From the NCBI GenBank assembly GCA_965214995.1, contig CBDCCT010000002.1, forward strand, positions 3,596,001 to 3,660,000: a stretch of 64,000 nt of DNA. Reading direction: 5' to 3'. Below, one piece after another: positions 1 through 9,627 of this stretch (positions are counted from its first letter, which is position 1; every line of letters begins with the position of its first letter). Below the pieces are notes generated by a model that saw only the letters and a list, made by a program, of their open reading frames with translations, ran no database searches and was not told the origin of the DNA. The position numbers were made by a program, and so were the translations under genes. The stretch comes from CBDCCT01 sp965214995. GTDB lineage: Bacteria > Deinococcota > Deinococci > Deinococcales > Trueperaceae.

Positions 1-176
1 AAACCCAGACAGACCCCCGGCAGCGCCGCGTGGGAGAGCATGTCGCCCAGGAGGCTCTGCTGGCGCAAGACCGCGAACGAGCCCAGGACGCCGGAGGAGA
101 CGCCCAGGAGCGCCGCGCCCAACATGACGTTGCGGAGGGTGAAGTCGGTGAAAAAGTTGATGAGGGAAACGTCCAT
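1..176 (-). CDS. Metal (Mn/Zn/Fe) ABC transporter permease, 5' part only
   Basis: The start of an ABC-3 family membrane permease runs off the left edge of the window. Reading the minus strand from ATG at 176 gives MDVSLINFFTDFTLRN, then LRQQSLLGDMLSHAALPG, the N-terminal signature of ZnuB/MntB/SitC/TroC permeases: a first membrane helix followed by the conserved LGDxLSHxxLPG turn. It begins 2 nt after the TAA of the ATPase gene, so it is the third gene of a binding protein - ATPase - permease operon. The product should form the membrane channel for Mn2+, Zn2+ or Fe2+ import. The metal cannot be read from this fragment. Confidence 0.9.
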   Translation of the reverse strand, partial: MDVSLINFFTDFTLRNVMLGAALLGVSSGVLGSFAVLRQQSLLGDMLSHAALPGVCLG

Positions 177-178
177 CT

Positions 179-999
<821 letters not shown>

Positions 1000-1003
<4 letters not shown>

Positions 1004-1965
1004 AAACCGGCTTGCCCCCACCTTTGCGCCCACGCGGCCAGACCCTCGGGCAGGGGCGGCGGCGTGCCGCCCAGCGCCTCGGTGATGGTCCGGGTGTTGC
1101 TCACCATCATGCCGATGTAGGTGCCCTCCGGCGTCCCGGCCTCGCCAAAGGCGTCGCTAAAGAGCGCGCCGCCCAGGGCGACCTCGAAGCCGCGGTCGCG
1201 CACCGCCGAGCGGACCGCCTCGATGGTGCGCGCGTTGATGCTCGTCTCGACGAAAAGGGCGGGCACCCGCCGCGCCACCACCTCGTCCACCACCCCGCGG
1301 ATGTCGGTGAGTCCCGCCTCCGCCTGGGTGCTGATGCCCTGGATGGCGACGACCTCGAGCCCATACGCCCGCCCGTAGTAGGCGAACGCGTCGTGCGCGG
1401 TAACCAAAGCGCGCTGCGCCTCGGGAATGGTGGCGAGGCTTTCTTGAACCCACGCGTTAAGCGCGGCTAATTCTGCTTTGTAAATGTCCGCCCGCGCCCG
1501 CACTCCCTCAGCGCAGTCGGGGCGCAGGGTGCTGAGTTCGTCTGCGATTACGTCCGTGATGTTTTCCCACAGCGCCACGTCCATCCACAGGTGCGGGTCG
1601 ACGCCGTAGGCGCTCGAGGTCTCAATCAGTTCCCCCTCGGGCACCGCCCGCTCGGCCACGGCCACGGTAGGCGTGCGTTTGCCAAAACGCTCCAAGACCT
1701 CACCGAGTTGGCCCTCCAAGGCGTAGCCCGCATAAAAAATCACGTCCGCATCCTGAAGCGTGCGAACGTCGCCCGCGCTCGCCTTGTACAAGTGCGGGTC
1801 GACCCCCGGCCCCATGAGCGTCGTGACGGTGACGCAGTCCCCGCCGACGTTCTCGACCACGTCTCCCACCATGCCGACCGTCGCCACGGCGTTGATAGGG
1901 GTACCAAGCCCCGTCTGCGCGAACGCGAACCCCGAAAGTAAAATAAATGCGCCTAACCACTTCAT
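1000..1965 (-). CDS. Metal ABC transporter substrate-binding protein (TroA/ZnuA family)
   Basis: A 321-aa periplasmic binding protein of cluster A-I. A signal peptide (MKWLGAFILLSGFAFA|Q) is followed by the usual metal ligands: His in DPHLYKA, His in DPHLWMD, Glu in FVETSIN and Asp in LFSDAFG. It has no His-rich loop of the kind typical of Zn-specific ZnuA, which leans towards Mn2+ as substrate; this is an inference. The SD-like AAAGGA sits just before ATG 1965. It heads an operon with the overlapping ATPase and the permease, and a DtxR-type dyad lies upstream at 2029-2044. Confidence 0.92.
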
Positions 1966-2028
1966 TTCTGTCCTTTCAACGCCCCTTTTGTTCGTTTGAT
2001 GCTCTCATTAAGCAAGCCTCAAAATATT

Positions 2029-2044
2029 TTTAGCCACACCTAAA
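2029..2044. promoter_or_regulatory. Probable DtxR/MntR operator before the metal transporter operon
   Basis: The dyad TTTAGCCACACCTAAA (arms TTTAG/CTAAA) lies between the regulator gene and the binding-protein start, 64 bp upstream of ATG 1965. It has the same length and outer sequence as the dyad before the regulator gene (2782-2797). Binding is inferred from position, from the shared sequence and from resemblance to TTAGG-type DtxR/MntR boxes. Confidence 0.65.
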
Positions 2045-2056
2045 CTCAGCTTAAAC

Positions 2057-2752
2057 TCACTCCCCCGCCCTGTCAAGCGGACGCCTCACCTCGTGGACTT
2101 CAGCAGGTTCTGCGTGAATCGCGGCGGCCAGGGCGGGGGAGAGGGCGACGGAACGGCCCTCACGCTCAACGGTCACCGGCCCGTCAAAGGGCGCGCGCTC
2201 CCGCAGGGTGACGACCGCGCCCGGCATGAGGTCGTGGTGGGCGAGATATTCCAGCACCTCGCGGTCTTGGTTGGTGATGCGGGTGATTCTCGCCGTTTGC
2301 CCAACGCTAAGCCCCGTTAGCGGTTCCCCCAAACTCTGCGGCAGCGAGCCGTCGCGTCCCGGGATGGGGTCGCCGTGCGGGTCGTGGGTGGGGTTGCCCA
2401 AAAGCTCGGCGATGCGGTCTTCGAAATCCTCGCTGATGTGGTGCTCGAGCCTTTCCGCCTCGTCGTGAACTTCGTGCCAGGGGTAGCCCAGCGCCTCGGC
2501 CAGATAGGTCTCGATGAGGCGGTGATGGCGCAGGGTCTCCAACGCAATCTTACGCCCCGCCGGGGTGAGCGAGACGCCGCGATATTTCTCGTACTCGATG
2601 AGCTTGAGCGCGCTCAGTTTCTTGAGCATCCCGGTCACGCTCGCGGGGCTTACCTCAAGCGCGTCGGCAAGCGCCTGTGTTTTGGCTTCGCCAAGCTCGA
2701 GAATCGCCTTGAGATAGTCTTCGACGGCGCTCGAAAGCGGTTTATCGGTCAT
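2057..2752 (-). CDS. DtxR/MntR-family metal-dependent transcriptional repressor
   Basis: A 231-aa regulator. The N-terminal winged helix-turn-helix includes QALADALEVSPASVTGMLKK, followed by wing residues YRGVSLTPAG. Next come the metal-binding/dimerisation region (YLAEALGYPWHEVHDEAERLEH) and, from about residue 150, a FeoA/SH3-like C-terminal domain, as in IdeR and other long DtxR proteins. The start is taken at MTDK (ATG 2752) rather than ATG 2779. It lies directly upstream of the metal importer on the same strand, and similar dyads precede both units. This suggests metal-dependent repression of the importer and autoregulation. Confidence 0.92.
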   Translation of the reverse strand: MTDKPLSSAVEDYLKAILELGEAKTQALADALEVSPASVTGMLKKLSALKLIEYEKYRGVSLTPAGRKIALETLRHHRLIETYLAEALGYPWHEVHDEAERLEHHISEDFEDRIAELLGNPTHDPHGDPIPGRDGSLPQSLGEPLTGLSVGQTARITRITNQDREVLEYLAHHDLMPGAVVTLRERAPFDGPVTVEREGRSVALSPALAAAIHAEPAEVHEVRRPLDRAGE

Positions 2753-2781
2753 GGCCTCGTCACGCTCCCACCCTACCATTT

Positions 2782-2797
2782 TTTAGGACTGCCTAAA
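2782..2797. promoter_or_regulatory. Probable autoregulatory DtxR/MntR operator
   Basis: TTTAGGACTGCCTAAA, with perfect 6-bp arms TTTAGG/CCTAAA around a 4-nt centre, lies 30 bp upstream of the regulator's ATG at 2752. It shares TTTAG......CTAAA spacing with the dyad at 2029-2044. Confidence 0.7.
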
Positions 2798-2867
2798 TTA
2801 AAAGGACTACCCCGCGTCCCGACTGTAGCCACGCAACTTCTGACACCCGCCAAGGCGCTGTATAAAA

Positions 2868-3806
2868 ATGTATATGGGAAGCCAAACACTCGCGCGTTCG
2901 CACAACAACCTTTTGACCTACAGCTACCTCCTGCTGGGCATGATTATTTTCGGCAGCGGAACCCCCATCAGCAAAATCGTTACAAACGCGTTCCCCGTGT
3001 TTGTCGCCTCGGGGCTGCGCATGGTTGTGGGGGCGCTCCTGCTGCTTCCTTTTGTGCTCTTGAGACCTGAAGGGCGGAAAAAGTTGGCCGCTTTAGAAAA
3101 AAGAGACTGGCTCGTCGTCTTCGCGGTCGCGCTCGTCGGCATGTTCGCCTTTAGCGTGCTCATGCTCTACGGCATGAAGCTCGTCTCGGGCGTGGTCGGG
3201 AGCATCGTCATGAGCGTGACGCCCGCCGTGACCGCGGTCGGGTCTTTTCTGTTCCTCAAGGACAAGTTGGGCTGGCGCAAGGCCGTGGGCGTCGCGCTCG
3301 CGGTCGGGGGCGTGCTCGTGCTCAACGTAGCCGGGGGCGGCGAGGCGTCGGGAAGCAACGTGGTGCTGGGCAGTTTGCTCATCTTCGGGGCCGTCTGCGG
3401 CGAGGCGGGGTATACGCTGCTCGGCAAGGTGGCGACGGAGCGCTTGAGCCCCCTTATGCTGGCGGGGCTGTCGGCGGGGTTGGCCGCGCTGCTTTTCGCT
3501 CCTTTTGCGTTTTTCCAGTGGGGGTCGCTCGACGTGGGGGCGGTGTCAACGGGTGACTGGCTGGCGCTCGCTTGGTGGGGCGGGGGCACGCTGGCGCTGG
3601 GCTCGTGGCTCTGGTACCGGGGCGTCGCGCGGGTCGAGGGGAGCACCGCGGCGGGTTTTATGGGCGTGATGCCCGTGAGCGCCCTCGTGCTTTCTTACGT
3701 TCTATTAAGCGAGCCCTTCGCCTGGATTCACATGCTGGGTTTCGCCATCGTCTTCGCGGGCGTGCTTTTTATCGCCTGGTCGCACGCGCGTATGGCGGAG
3801 GCCTGA
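2868..3806 (+). CDS. EamA (DMT superfamily) transporter
   Basis: A 312-aa integral membrane protein with about ten hydrophobic helices arranged as two EamA repeats. The first contains GSGTPISKIVTNAFPVFVASG near the N-terminus; the second begins around residue 160 (LGSLLIFGAVCGEAGYTLLGKV). These proteins export metabolites or drugs; the substrate cannot be predicted. It is transcribed away from the dtxR-like gene, so the region near 2800-2867 probably holds both promoters, and the dyad at 2782-2797 could also affect it. It converges on pyrD. Confidence 0.9.
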   Translation: MYMGSQTLARSHNNLLTYSYLLLGMIIFGSGTPISKIVTNAFPVFVASGLRMVVGALLLLPFVLLRPEGRKKLAALEKRDWLVVFAVALVGMFAFSVLMLYGMKLVSGVVGSIVMSVTPAVTAVGSFLFLKDKLGWRKAVGVALAVGGVLVLNVAGGGEASGSNVVLGSLLIFGAVCGEAGYTLLGKVATERLSPLMLAGLSAGLAALLFAPFAFFQWGSLDVGAVSTGDWLALAWWGGGTLALGSWLWYRGVARVEGSTAAGFMGVMPVSALVLSYVLLSEPFAWIHMLGFAIVFAGVLFIAWSHARMAEA

Positions 3807-3833
3807 CGTTTGTTCAGGCGTTGACGCCTCCGC

Positions 3834-4913
3834 TCAGGCGTCCCTGCCGATGATGGCCTCGAGCCCCCCCTCCCCACTCTCAGCAAGCTTTGTTAACAGC
3901 CCTCTGTTAATTTCCTTGAGCAGCCCCGGACCCCTGTAAACAAAACTCGTATAAAGCTGTACCAACGAGGCCCCGGCGCGCAGCCTTTCCCACACGTCAT
4001 CGGCGCTGAAGATGCCTCCGACCGACACGAGCGGCAGCGCGTCACCCACTTGCGCGCGCAGGTAGCGTAAAAGCTCGACGGACCGCGCCCCCAGAGGCCG
4101 ACCCGAAAGCCCACCCGCTTCATCAATAGAAGTGATGAGACCCGCTCGAGCCACCGTTGTGTTGGTGGCGATGAGGCCGCCCAGACCGAACAAGAGCGCC
4201 AGCCTCACGATTTCATCGAGCTGTTCAAAGGACAGGTCGGGGGCGATTTTTAGGAGAATGGGTTTTTGTGACTTTTGCCCCGCAGCGTAGCCCGTGACGG
4301 TGTCTAAAAGACGCTCGAGCCTGCCGCCTTCTTGCAACGCCCGCAGCCCCGGCGTGTTGGGCGAACTCACGTTGACGACGAAATAGTCGGCGTAGGGCCA
4401 GAGCTCTTCTAAAGAAGCTAAATAATCGCTCGGCGCGTCGTCCAAGGGCGTCACTTTGGATTTGCCCAGGTTAACGCCCAGAGGCGTCGGGATGCGCTCC
4501 CGCTCGAGGGCCTTGAGCCGCGCCGCCACCGCCGCCGCGCCGCCGTTGTTAAAGCCCAGCCGGTTGATGAGCGCCTCGTCCTCCGGCAGCCTGAAAAGCC
4601 GGGGCTTCGGGTTGCCGGGCTGCGCGTGCGCGGTCACGCTGCCCACTTCCGTAAAGCCAAAACCCAGCGCGGGCCAGGTGGGCACGGCGAGCGCGTTTTT
4701 GTCAAAACCCGCCGCCAAGCCTACCGGGTTGGGGAAGGTGAGGCCGAAGCAGTTTATCTGGAGTCGGGCGTCGCTTACCCGGTAGAGGCTCGAGAGAAGC
4801 CGCAGCGCGTAGGGGTGGCGGGCCGCTCGAGCAAGCTCCCCCATCACCCGGTCGTGAATGGTCTCGGGGTCGGCGCGAAAGAGGAGAGGCTTAAGGAGAG
4901 AATAGGCTGTCAC
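3834..4913 (-). CDS. pyrD: Dihydroorotate dehydrogenase (quinone), class 2
   Basis: A 359-aa flavoprotein for the fourth step of de novo pyrimidine synthesis, oxidising dihydroorotate with quinone at the membrane. Class 2 features are visible: the N-terminal helical extension (LLKPLLFRADPETIHDRVM), PVGLAAGFDKNA, INRLGFNN, and the catalytic-serine loop NVSSPNTPGLR near residue 180. The FMN phosphate region is VSVGGIFSADD. Length matches the family. The start codon is GTG at 4913. It converges on the EamA gene; a short G+C-rich dyad (GCCTGA...TCAGGC) lies in the 3800-3830 gap. Confidence 0.95.
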   Translation of the reverse strand: MTAYSLLKPLLFRADPETIHDRVMGELARAARHPYALRLLSSLYRVSDARLQINCFGLTFPNPVGLAAGFDKNALAVPTWPALGFGFTEVGSVTAHAQPGNPKPRLFRLPEDEALINRLGFNNGGAAAVAARLKALERERIPTPLGVNLGKSKVTPLDDAPSDYLASLEELWPYADYFVVNVSSPNTPGLRALQEGGRLERLLDTVTGYAAGQKSQKPILLKIAPDLSFEQLDEIVRLALLFGLGGLIATNTTVARAGLITSIDEAGGLSGRPLGARSVELLRYLRAQVGDALPLVSVGGIFSADDVWERLRAGASLVQLYTSFVYRGPGLLKEINRGLLTKLAESGEGGLEAIIGRDA

Positions 4914-4959
4914 TGGGTCGTCAGTCTCACTCAGTCATCAACCTTAGCATGAGACATGG

Positions 4960-4985
4960 AAAAAGCCCCGTGTGGGGCTCTTTTG
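4960..4985 (-). terminator. Rho-independent terminator downstream of the SDR gene
   Basis: A 6-bp perfect G+C stem AGCCCC/GGGGCT with a GTGT loop (4964-4979) is flanked by A and T runs. On the minus strand it reads as stem-loop then TTTTTCC, about 100 nt after the SDR stop and before pyrD. Confidence 0.75.
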
Positions 4986-5079
4986 TAGACTTTTGCCTCA
5001 ATCCTCGTTACGTTGGGCTTCGTTTCTAACAAAGGTACGGACTGGCGATAACCCGTCCCTACTTCTGTCTATATCCGCG

Positions 5080-5796
5080 CTACTTTTGGGGCGGCTTGCT
5101 CGGGCGCACCTCGACCCGGCTCGGCAGCGTGCGAGGGTGCATCGTCAGCAAATCCACCACGAGCTTGGCGATGTCCTCGGGCTGAATCTTCCAGGCGTCT
5201 TTCTCGCTCGGGGTGTGGTCGTTAAAATGCGTCGCCACCGAGCCCGGCATGATATACGAGACCTTGACGCCCTTTTGCCGCAGGTCGAGCATCACCGCTT
5301 CGGAAAAGCCGTTGAGACCAAACTTTGAAGCGTTGTAGGCCGCGCCCCCCGCAAAGGGGTTCTTGCCAGCCAACGACGAAATAGTGATGATATATCCTTC
5401 CGACTTCTTTAACTCCTCCACCGCCGCCTTGACGCTGTAGAACACGCCCGTGAGGTTCGTGTCCACCGTGTCGTGCCAGTCGTCCACGCTCATTTCATCA
5501 ATGGGCGCGAAGCGACCCACCCCGGCGTTGGCGACGAGCACGTCTAAGCTGCCAAATTCATCCACGACCTTTTTGACCGCCTGCGTCTGCTCGTCCATAT
5601 CGCGGACGTTGCACTTGATGCCGATGGCCCGACCTGGCCCCGTCTGAGAGAGTTTCTGCGCCGCCTCCTCGACCTCGTCCTGATGCCGAGAGGTAATGAC
5701 GACGTTCGCACGCTCCCGCACGAGGTGTTCCGCCACGCCGTAGCCGATGCCCTTGCTGCCGCCTGTTACGAGTGCTGTTTTTCCTTGGATGTCCAT
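5080..5796 (-). CDS. SDR-family NAD(P)-dependent oxidoreductase
   Basis: A 238-aa classical short-chain dehydrogenase. The cofactor motif TGGSKGIG is at residues 11-18, NAG appears in VANAGVG, the catalytic Ser is in ISSLAG, and YNASK supplies the Tyr/Lys pair. RH after the second strand (ITSRHQDE) suggests NADPH preference. The C-terminus is short and charged (RPSKPPQK). The substrate is unknown. It stands alone, with a terminator behind it. Confidence 0.92.
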   Translation of the reverse strand: MDIQGKTALVTGGSKGIGYGVAEHLVRERANVVITSRHQDEVEEAAQKLSQTGPGRAIGIKCNVRDMDEQTQAVKKVVDEFGSLDVLVANAGVGRFAPIDEMSVDDWHDTVDTNLTGVFYSVKAAVEELKKSEGYIITISSLAGKNPFAGGAAYNASKFGLNGFSEAVMLDLRQKGVKVSYIMPGSVATHFNDHTPSEKDAWKIQPEDIAKLVVDLLTMHPRTLPSRVEVRPSKPPQK

Positions 5797-6160
5797 GAGG
5801 CGAACCTAGCAGGAAAGTTGGGGTTGCTTTGAAGCGTCGCTAACAGTCGCCAGTAAGAACTGTTGGCACCTCCCGAGCTGCGTTCGTTACAATTCACCAA
5901 ACACTTTGCCGAGAGAAAGCGGCGAGCGCGAGCCGGGCCGTAATGGGAATCCCGGCCTGCTCGCGCTCTTGACCTCTTGTAGCAGGTATCATCTGGTTTG
6001 AAGAGAACATAGTCTGAAGGTTGCTGTGTGCGACGGAGTTTCGGGGATGAGACCTGCGTTGGATCACTTCAGTCTTCATACAATCCGCTGTAAGTTGAAC
6101 CGTTTGGTCTCTTCAACCCGCTTTCAACGTGGCAGCGTTCTCCTCGTAACTTGGTGCTTA
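5797..6160. other. Intergenic region with a long hairpin (5924-5968)
   Basis: There is no credible gene; a 61-codon minus-strand frame at 5894-6079 has no family resemblance or ribosome site. The one clear structure is an inverted repeat with perfect 10-bp arms GAGCGCGAGC (5924-5933) and GCTCGCGCTC (5959-5968), plus inner CGGG/CCCG pairing. It lies downstream of the large lipoprotein gene and upstream of the SDR gene. It lacks a strong U tract, so it may be a terminator or an RNA-stabilising structure. Confidence 0.6.
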
Positions 6161-9064
6161 CTACCGCCTTACCAGCACCACCCAATCTTGTTTAGCCTCC
6201 TTGGGCGGGCTCCCCAGCGTGACCTTGCCGCCGCCCGACACGGTGCGGGTGCTTCCCTCGAATTTTCCTGTGCGAGGGTTGAACCATCTTACGGAGAAGC
6301 GCCCGCCCGCGCCGCTCAAGTTGAGCGTGCCCGTGTTGGAGGCGTTCTTGAAGTAGACCGCGTAGACGTCTCCCTTTTTGGCGAACACGTAGTCGTCTTT
6401 GACCGAGGTAAGGCCGTCTTGCGAGCTCATCTGGGTAAAGGGAAGCGTGTGGATGAAGGAGAGCGCGTAACGCGTATAGTCCCACACGCGGTCGCGGCTG
6501 CGCCAGTCCTCCGCGTTGAGGTCGTTGTTGGGATACTTGTAGCCGAAGTACCACTCGACGCCCGCGCCGCCCGCCATAAGATTCGCCCAGAGCGCCTCTT
6601 CGCGCGCGGTTTCGTGGTTGTTGCCGGGACCGTCGGGCGAGACGCCCTCCCCGGCGGTGCCGGGCTCGTCGATAGTCACGACCCAGGGGTGGCCCTTTGC
6701 CGCCGACGCCCTCAGCCACTTCAAGGTCATCTCGTGCCCGCCCTTCATGTGCTCGAGCTGCACCGACGCGTTGGTGAGCTTGGGAAACCCGAGCAGGGGC
6801 TTGTAGACCTTGTCGTGGTCCCAGGGGTAGGTGTGGACCGCGATGGGGTGGTCGTAGGGGTCGAGCGCGCGGACGTAATCCGCAAAGGCCCGGCGCTGCG
6901 CGTCGGTGTTGGTATTTTCCTCGCCCAAGTTCCAAGTCACGGCCAAATGCTGCGAAAAACGCGCGACGAGCTCGCGGTAGTAGAGTTTGCGCTCTACGCC
7001 GAGCGCCCCGCGGTTTAAGAGCTGGTCGTTCTCGGTTTCCTGGGTGACCACGTGCAGCATCAGGCCCTTTTCGTCCATGTGGTCGAACACGAGGTTCCAC
7101 TGCTCGAGCTTGGACACGTCAAAGGTGCTGCGCGCCCCGTGGCTCGTCCAGGGCCACACGTCCTTGCCGTCGCCGTTGACGTTCATGGTGAGGAAGTAGA
7201 CCGCGTTCATGCCTTCTGACGAGAGGTAATTGAGCGCGCCGATGATGCCCTTGCCCTTGCCCCCCTGCCAGGTGGGGTCGCCGCGCTCCCAGTCTCTAAC
7301 ATGCGCGCGGTAGCTTTTGAGGAAGTTTTGGCCGCCGTGGTTGTAGGTGCCGTCAAAGTCTTTGTACGCGAGAAAGTTCTCGGGGCTGTCGGCGCCGCCT
7401 TTAAGAAAAAAGTCGCCGTTTTGGAAGCGCAGGTAGCGCTTACCAACGTACTCGAGGAACCCTTTCCCCCGGTGGTCGCGCCCGGCCTTGTCGGTCCGGC
7501 TTACCGTGAAGCTTCCCGAAGCGCCGTCGAACGCGGTCGCCTTGCCCGCTTTGGGGTCCAAGCTCACCGCCACGTCCTTGCCCGTCCGGAACGAGGCGGT
7601 GTAGGTCCAGCGGCCCGTCTTGGTGGGCGTAAAATGCGCGCGCCACTTTTTCCCGCGCGTCGCGCCCGTCTCGGCGGCGTTGCCGTCGGCGGCGAAAAAG
7701 CCGGGGACGGCCACCGTCGCGCCGCTCTGGTGTTTAAAGGTCACGTTGAGGCGGTGGTCGCGGAAGGTGGCCGCGTCCCCCTCGCTCATCATGGGACCGT
7801 CGAAAGTCACGCTCAAGGGGTGCCACAGCTTGCGCTCGCCGGTCACGGTGCCCCCGGCCTCGCCGTTACTCCCATCTCCTGCGCCGTCTCCCTCACCGCC
7901 AACCACTTTGAAACGGACGGTCAAGGGCGTGAGCGCGTCTCCTTTGGCGTCGGCCTTGGTGTAAGGGGTCACGGTAAGCGTGTAGTCGCCCTTTGCGGGC
8001 GTCCAGGCGTTGAATTTGCCGTTCCCCTGGTCGCCTTTTAGTGCGTAGGGCAGCTTGCTCTCGACGTTTTGAACGCCGTTTAGGTTGAAGCGCACGGAGC
8101 CGACGTTATCGACGTCCGCCTGGATGTTGAGGTTGCGGGTCGGCAGGGCGGCGAGGTCTAAGGTCGCGCCGTCTTTGAGGGGGTTAAAGCTCTTTATCGG
8201 TTCGCCCGTGTCCGCGTTGATAAGAACGAGCTTTCTCTTCCCTTCACCCTTGGGTTTGTCGCCCTTGTTGCGGACGGTAAAGCTCGAGCTCACGACCGTC
8301 TGCCCCTTGCTGCTCGAGACGACCGCGGTCACGGTGTGACGTCCCTCTTTCAGCATTTTTGTGTCGAGCGCCCCCGCCGCGCCGCTCGGAACCGTGCCCG
8401 CGAAGTCGAAGAAAGCGTACTGTTCGGTTCGGTAAGGCTCACCTTTGCGCGTGGGGTCGTCGAGGTAATACGTCACGTGCGTCGCGCGGTTCTTGGGCAC
8501 GAGGTAGATATAGGCGTTGCCGGAGAGAACGGCGTCCGCGAGCGGCTTTCCTTTTAAACGAGAAGGCTGGGGCGAGACGAGCAACGCGCCGCCCAGTTTG
8601 CCGCCGTTGTCGACCAGAAAGGTCGCCGTCGCTGTGTATGAACCGCCGCCCTCGAGCGTAAACGCCGCGGTCACGGTATGAATCCCGTCGCCCAGACTCT
8701 TTGTGTCGAGGGGCTTGGCGGCACCTGACGCGCCCACCAGGTCAAAGGGCGCGTCCGAGTCCGTGCGGAAGGGTGCCCCGGCGCGCGCGGGGTCGTCCAC
8801 ATAAAAGTCAACCCTTTTGACCCCGCGCGTCCGGGCGGTAAACACGTATATATTGCCCGTAAAGGTGCCCGTATCGAGCACCTGGGCGTTCGCGCGGTCT
8901 GGCGCGGTGCTCACCAACAGGTCGCCGACGACGGCCTCGACCTCGAGCGCCTGCGACGCCTCCTGCGGCCCCTCACCGCTGCAGGCGGCAAAAAGCAGAC
9001 CCAAGCACAGCACCAGACCCGGGCCGAAACACGTCTGAATAATATTCGTTTTGTTCTTTGGCAT
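6161..9064 (-). CDS. Large lipoprotein with DUF5060 and apiosidase-like glycosidase domain
   Basis: A 967-aa exported protein. The start ATG at 9064 is preceded by GGGAGAGGG; the signal peptide ends in lipobox LFAAC (Cys28). Two tandem Ig-like repeats follow, each with a matching motif (FYVDDPARAGAPFRTDSDAP and YYLDDPTRKGEPYRTEQYAF). The middle (WHPLSVTFDGPMMSEGD to GRWTYTASF) is DUF5060. Next comes a TIM-barrel-like region (DFFLKGGADSPENFL, WNLGEENTNT, TIDEPGTAGEG with probable acidic catalytic residues) and a C-terminal putative collagen-binding/beta-sandwich domain. Such proteins cleave glycans at the cell surface; the exact substrate is not deducible. It stands alone after a 580-bp upstream region. 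Confidence 0.8.
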   Translation of the reverse strand: MPKNKTNIIQTCFGPGLVLCLGLLFAACSGEGPQEASQALEVEAVVGDLLVSTAPDRANAQVLDTGTFTGNIYVFTARTRGVKRVDFYVDDPARAGAPFRTDSDAPFDLVGASGAAKPLDTKSLGDGIHTVTAAFTLEGGGSYTATATFLVDNGGKLGGALLVSPQPSRLKGKPLADAVLSGNAYIYLVPKNRATHVTYYLDDPTRKGEPYRTEQYAFFDFAGTVPSGAAGALDTKMLKEGRHTVTAVVSSSKGQTVVSSSFTVRNKGDKPKGEGKRKLVLINADTGEPIKSFNPLKDGATLDLAALPTRNLNIQADVDNVGSVRFNLNGVQNVESKLPYALKGDQGNGKFNAWTPAKGDYTLTVTPYTKADAKGDALTPLTVRFKVVGGEGDGAGDGSNGEAGGTVTGERKLWHPLSVTFDGPMMSEGDAATFRDHRLNVTFKHQSGATVAVPGFFAADGNAAETGATRGKKWRAHFTPTKTGRWTYTASFRTGKDVAVSLDPKAGKATAFDGASGSFTVSRTDKAGRDHRGKGFLEYVGKRYLRFQNGDFFLKGGADSPENFLAYKDFDGTYNHGGQNFLKSYRAHVRDWERGDPTWQGGKGKGIIGALNYLSSEGMNAVYFLTMNVNGDGKDVWPWTSHGARSTFDVSKLEQWNLVFDHMDEKGLMLHVVTQETENDQLLNRGALGVERKLYYRELVARFSQHLAVTWNLGEENTNTDAQRRAFADYVRALDPYDHPIAVHTYPWDHDKVYKPLLGFPKLTNASVQLEHMKGGHEMTLKWLRASAAKGHPWVVTIDEPGTAGEGVSPDGPGNNHETAREEALWANLMAGGAGVEWYFGYKYPNNDLNAEDWRSRDRVWDYTRYALSFIHTLPFTQMSSQDGLTSVKDDYVFAKKGDVYAVYFKNASNTGTLNLSGAGGRFSVRWFNPRTGKFEGSTRTVSGGGKVTLGSPPKEAKQDWVVLVRR

Positions 9065-9627
9065 CCCTCTCCCTTTCTTTTTCCGCCCCCCCGACGGTCT
9101 TGAAACTTGAGCGGACATCCCCGCAACAAAGCCCACGCGTCAGACGAAAATGCTCAGCCGGCTGCGCGCTCTTCCCGAGAATGGCAACTGACGCCGGGTG
9201 TGACCAGAAAACGGCGCAACGTTCGCGCGGCGGATTTTGGCACGCCGGGCTTAAGCCTCGCCCCGGCACAGAGATGGTAAAACGGCCCCGCCCCGGGTGA
9301 CGTGAAACTTTCCTCCCTATCTCTGAAGGACTTTTTCTCGAGGGGGCTGAGGGGAGTGCTGCGCGTAAAGGTTTAACCTTTGTGAAAATCCATACAAGTG
9401 AGACGCCTGCGAGAGTGGTGCGACGCCACTTTGCCCCGTTTCGTCTTGGCGCGTTCTGCAACGCGGCTTTTGCGCAGCCGCTCTGAATGTGTCCAAGATT
9501 AGATGAGAATATGAAGATGGGCCGATTTTTTGACCCAGTTTCCGTTTCTGACGTAAGGATTAGTCGGAGTGTTCAGATGTGGGACAATCGGTTCTCACGT
9601 CGCGTGTGTATTTAGCTCCTCCAACTC
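9065..9627. other. Divergent intergenic region with an operator-like palindrome
   Basis: A 560-bp gap between the lipoprotein gene (minus) and scpA (plus). No open frame in it resembles a known protein, and no tRNA or recognisable riboswitch was found. The main feature is the perfect palindrome AAAGGTT-T-AACCTTT at 9365-9379, about 300 bp upstream of the lipoprotein start. The rest shows nothing I can name. Confidence 0.5.

Noticed and set aside
5894..6079. 61-codon minus-strand frame
   Set aside because: It has no SD or recognisable content and spans the hairpin at 5924-5968.
8973..9461. 162-codon minus-strand frame over the lipoprotein start
   Set aside because: Arg/Pro-rich shadow; another frame has the SD, signal peptide and lipobox.
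9137..9500. c-di-GMP or other riboswitch upstream of the glycosidase lipoprotein
   Set aside because: No conserved riboswitch core could be matched by eye on the minus strand.
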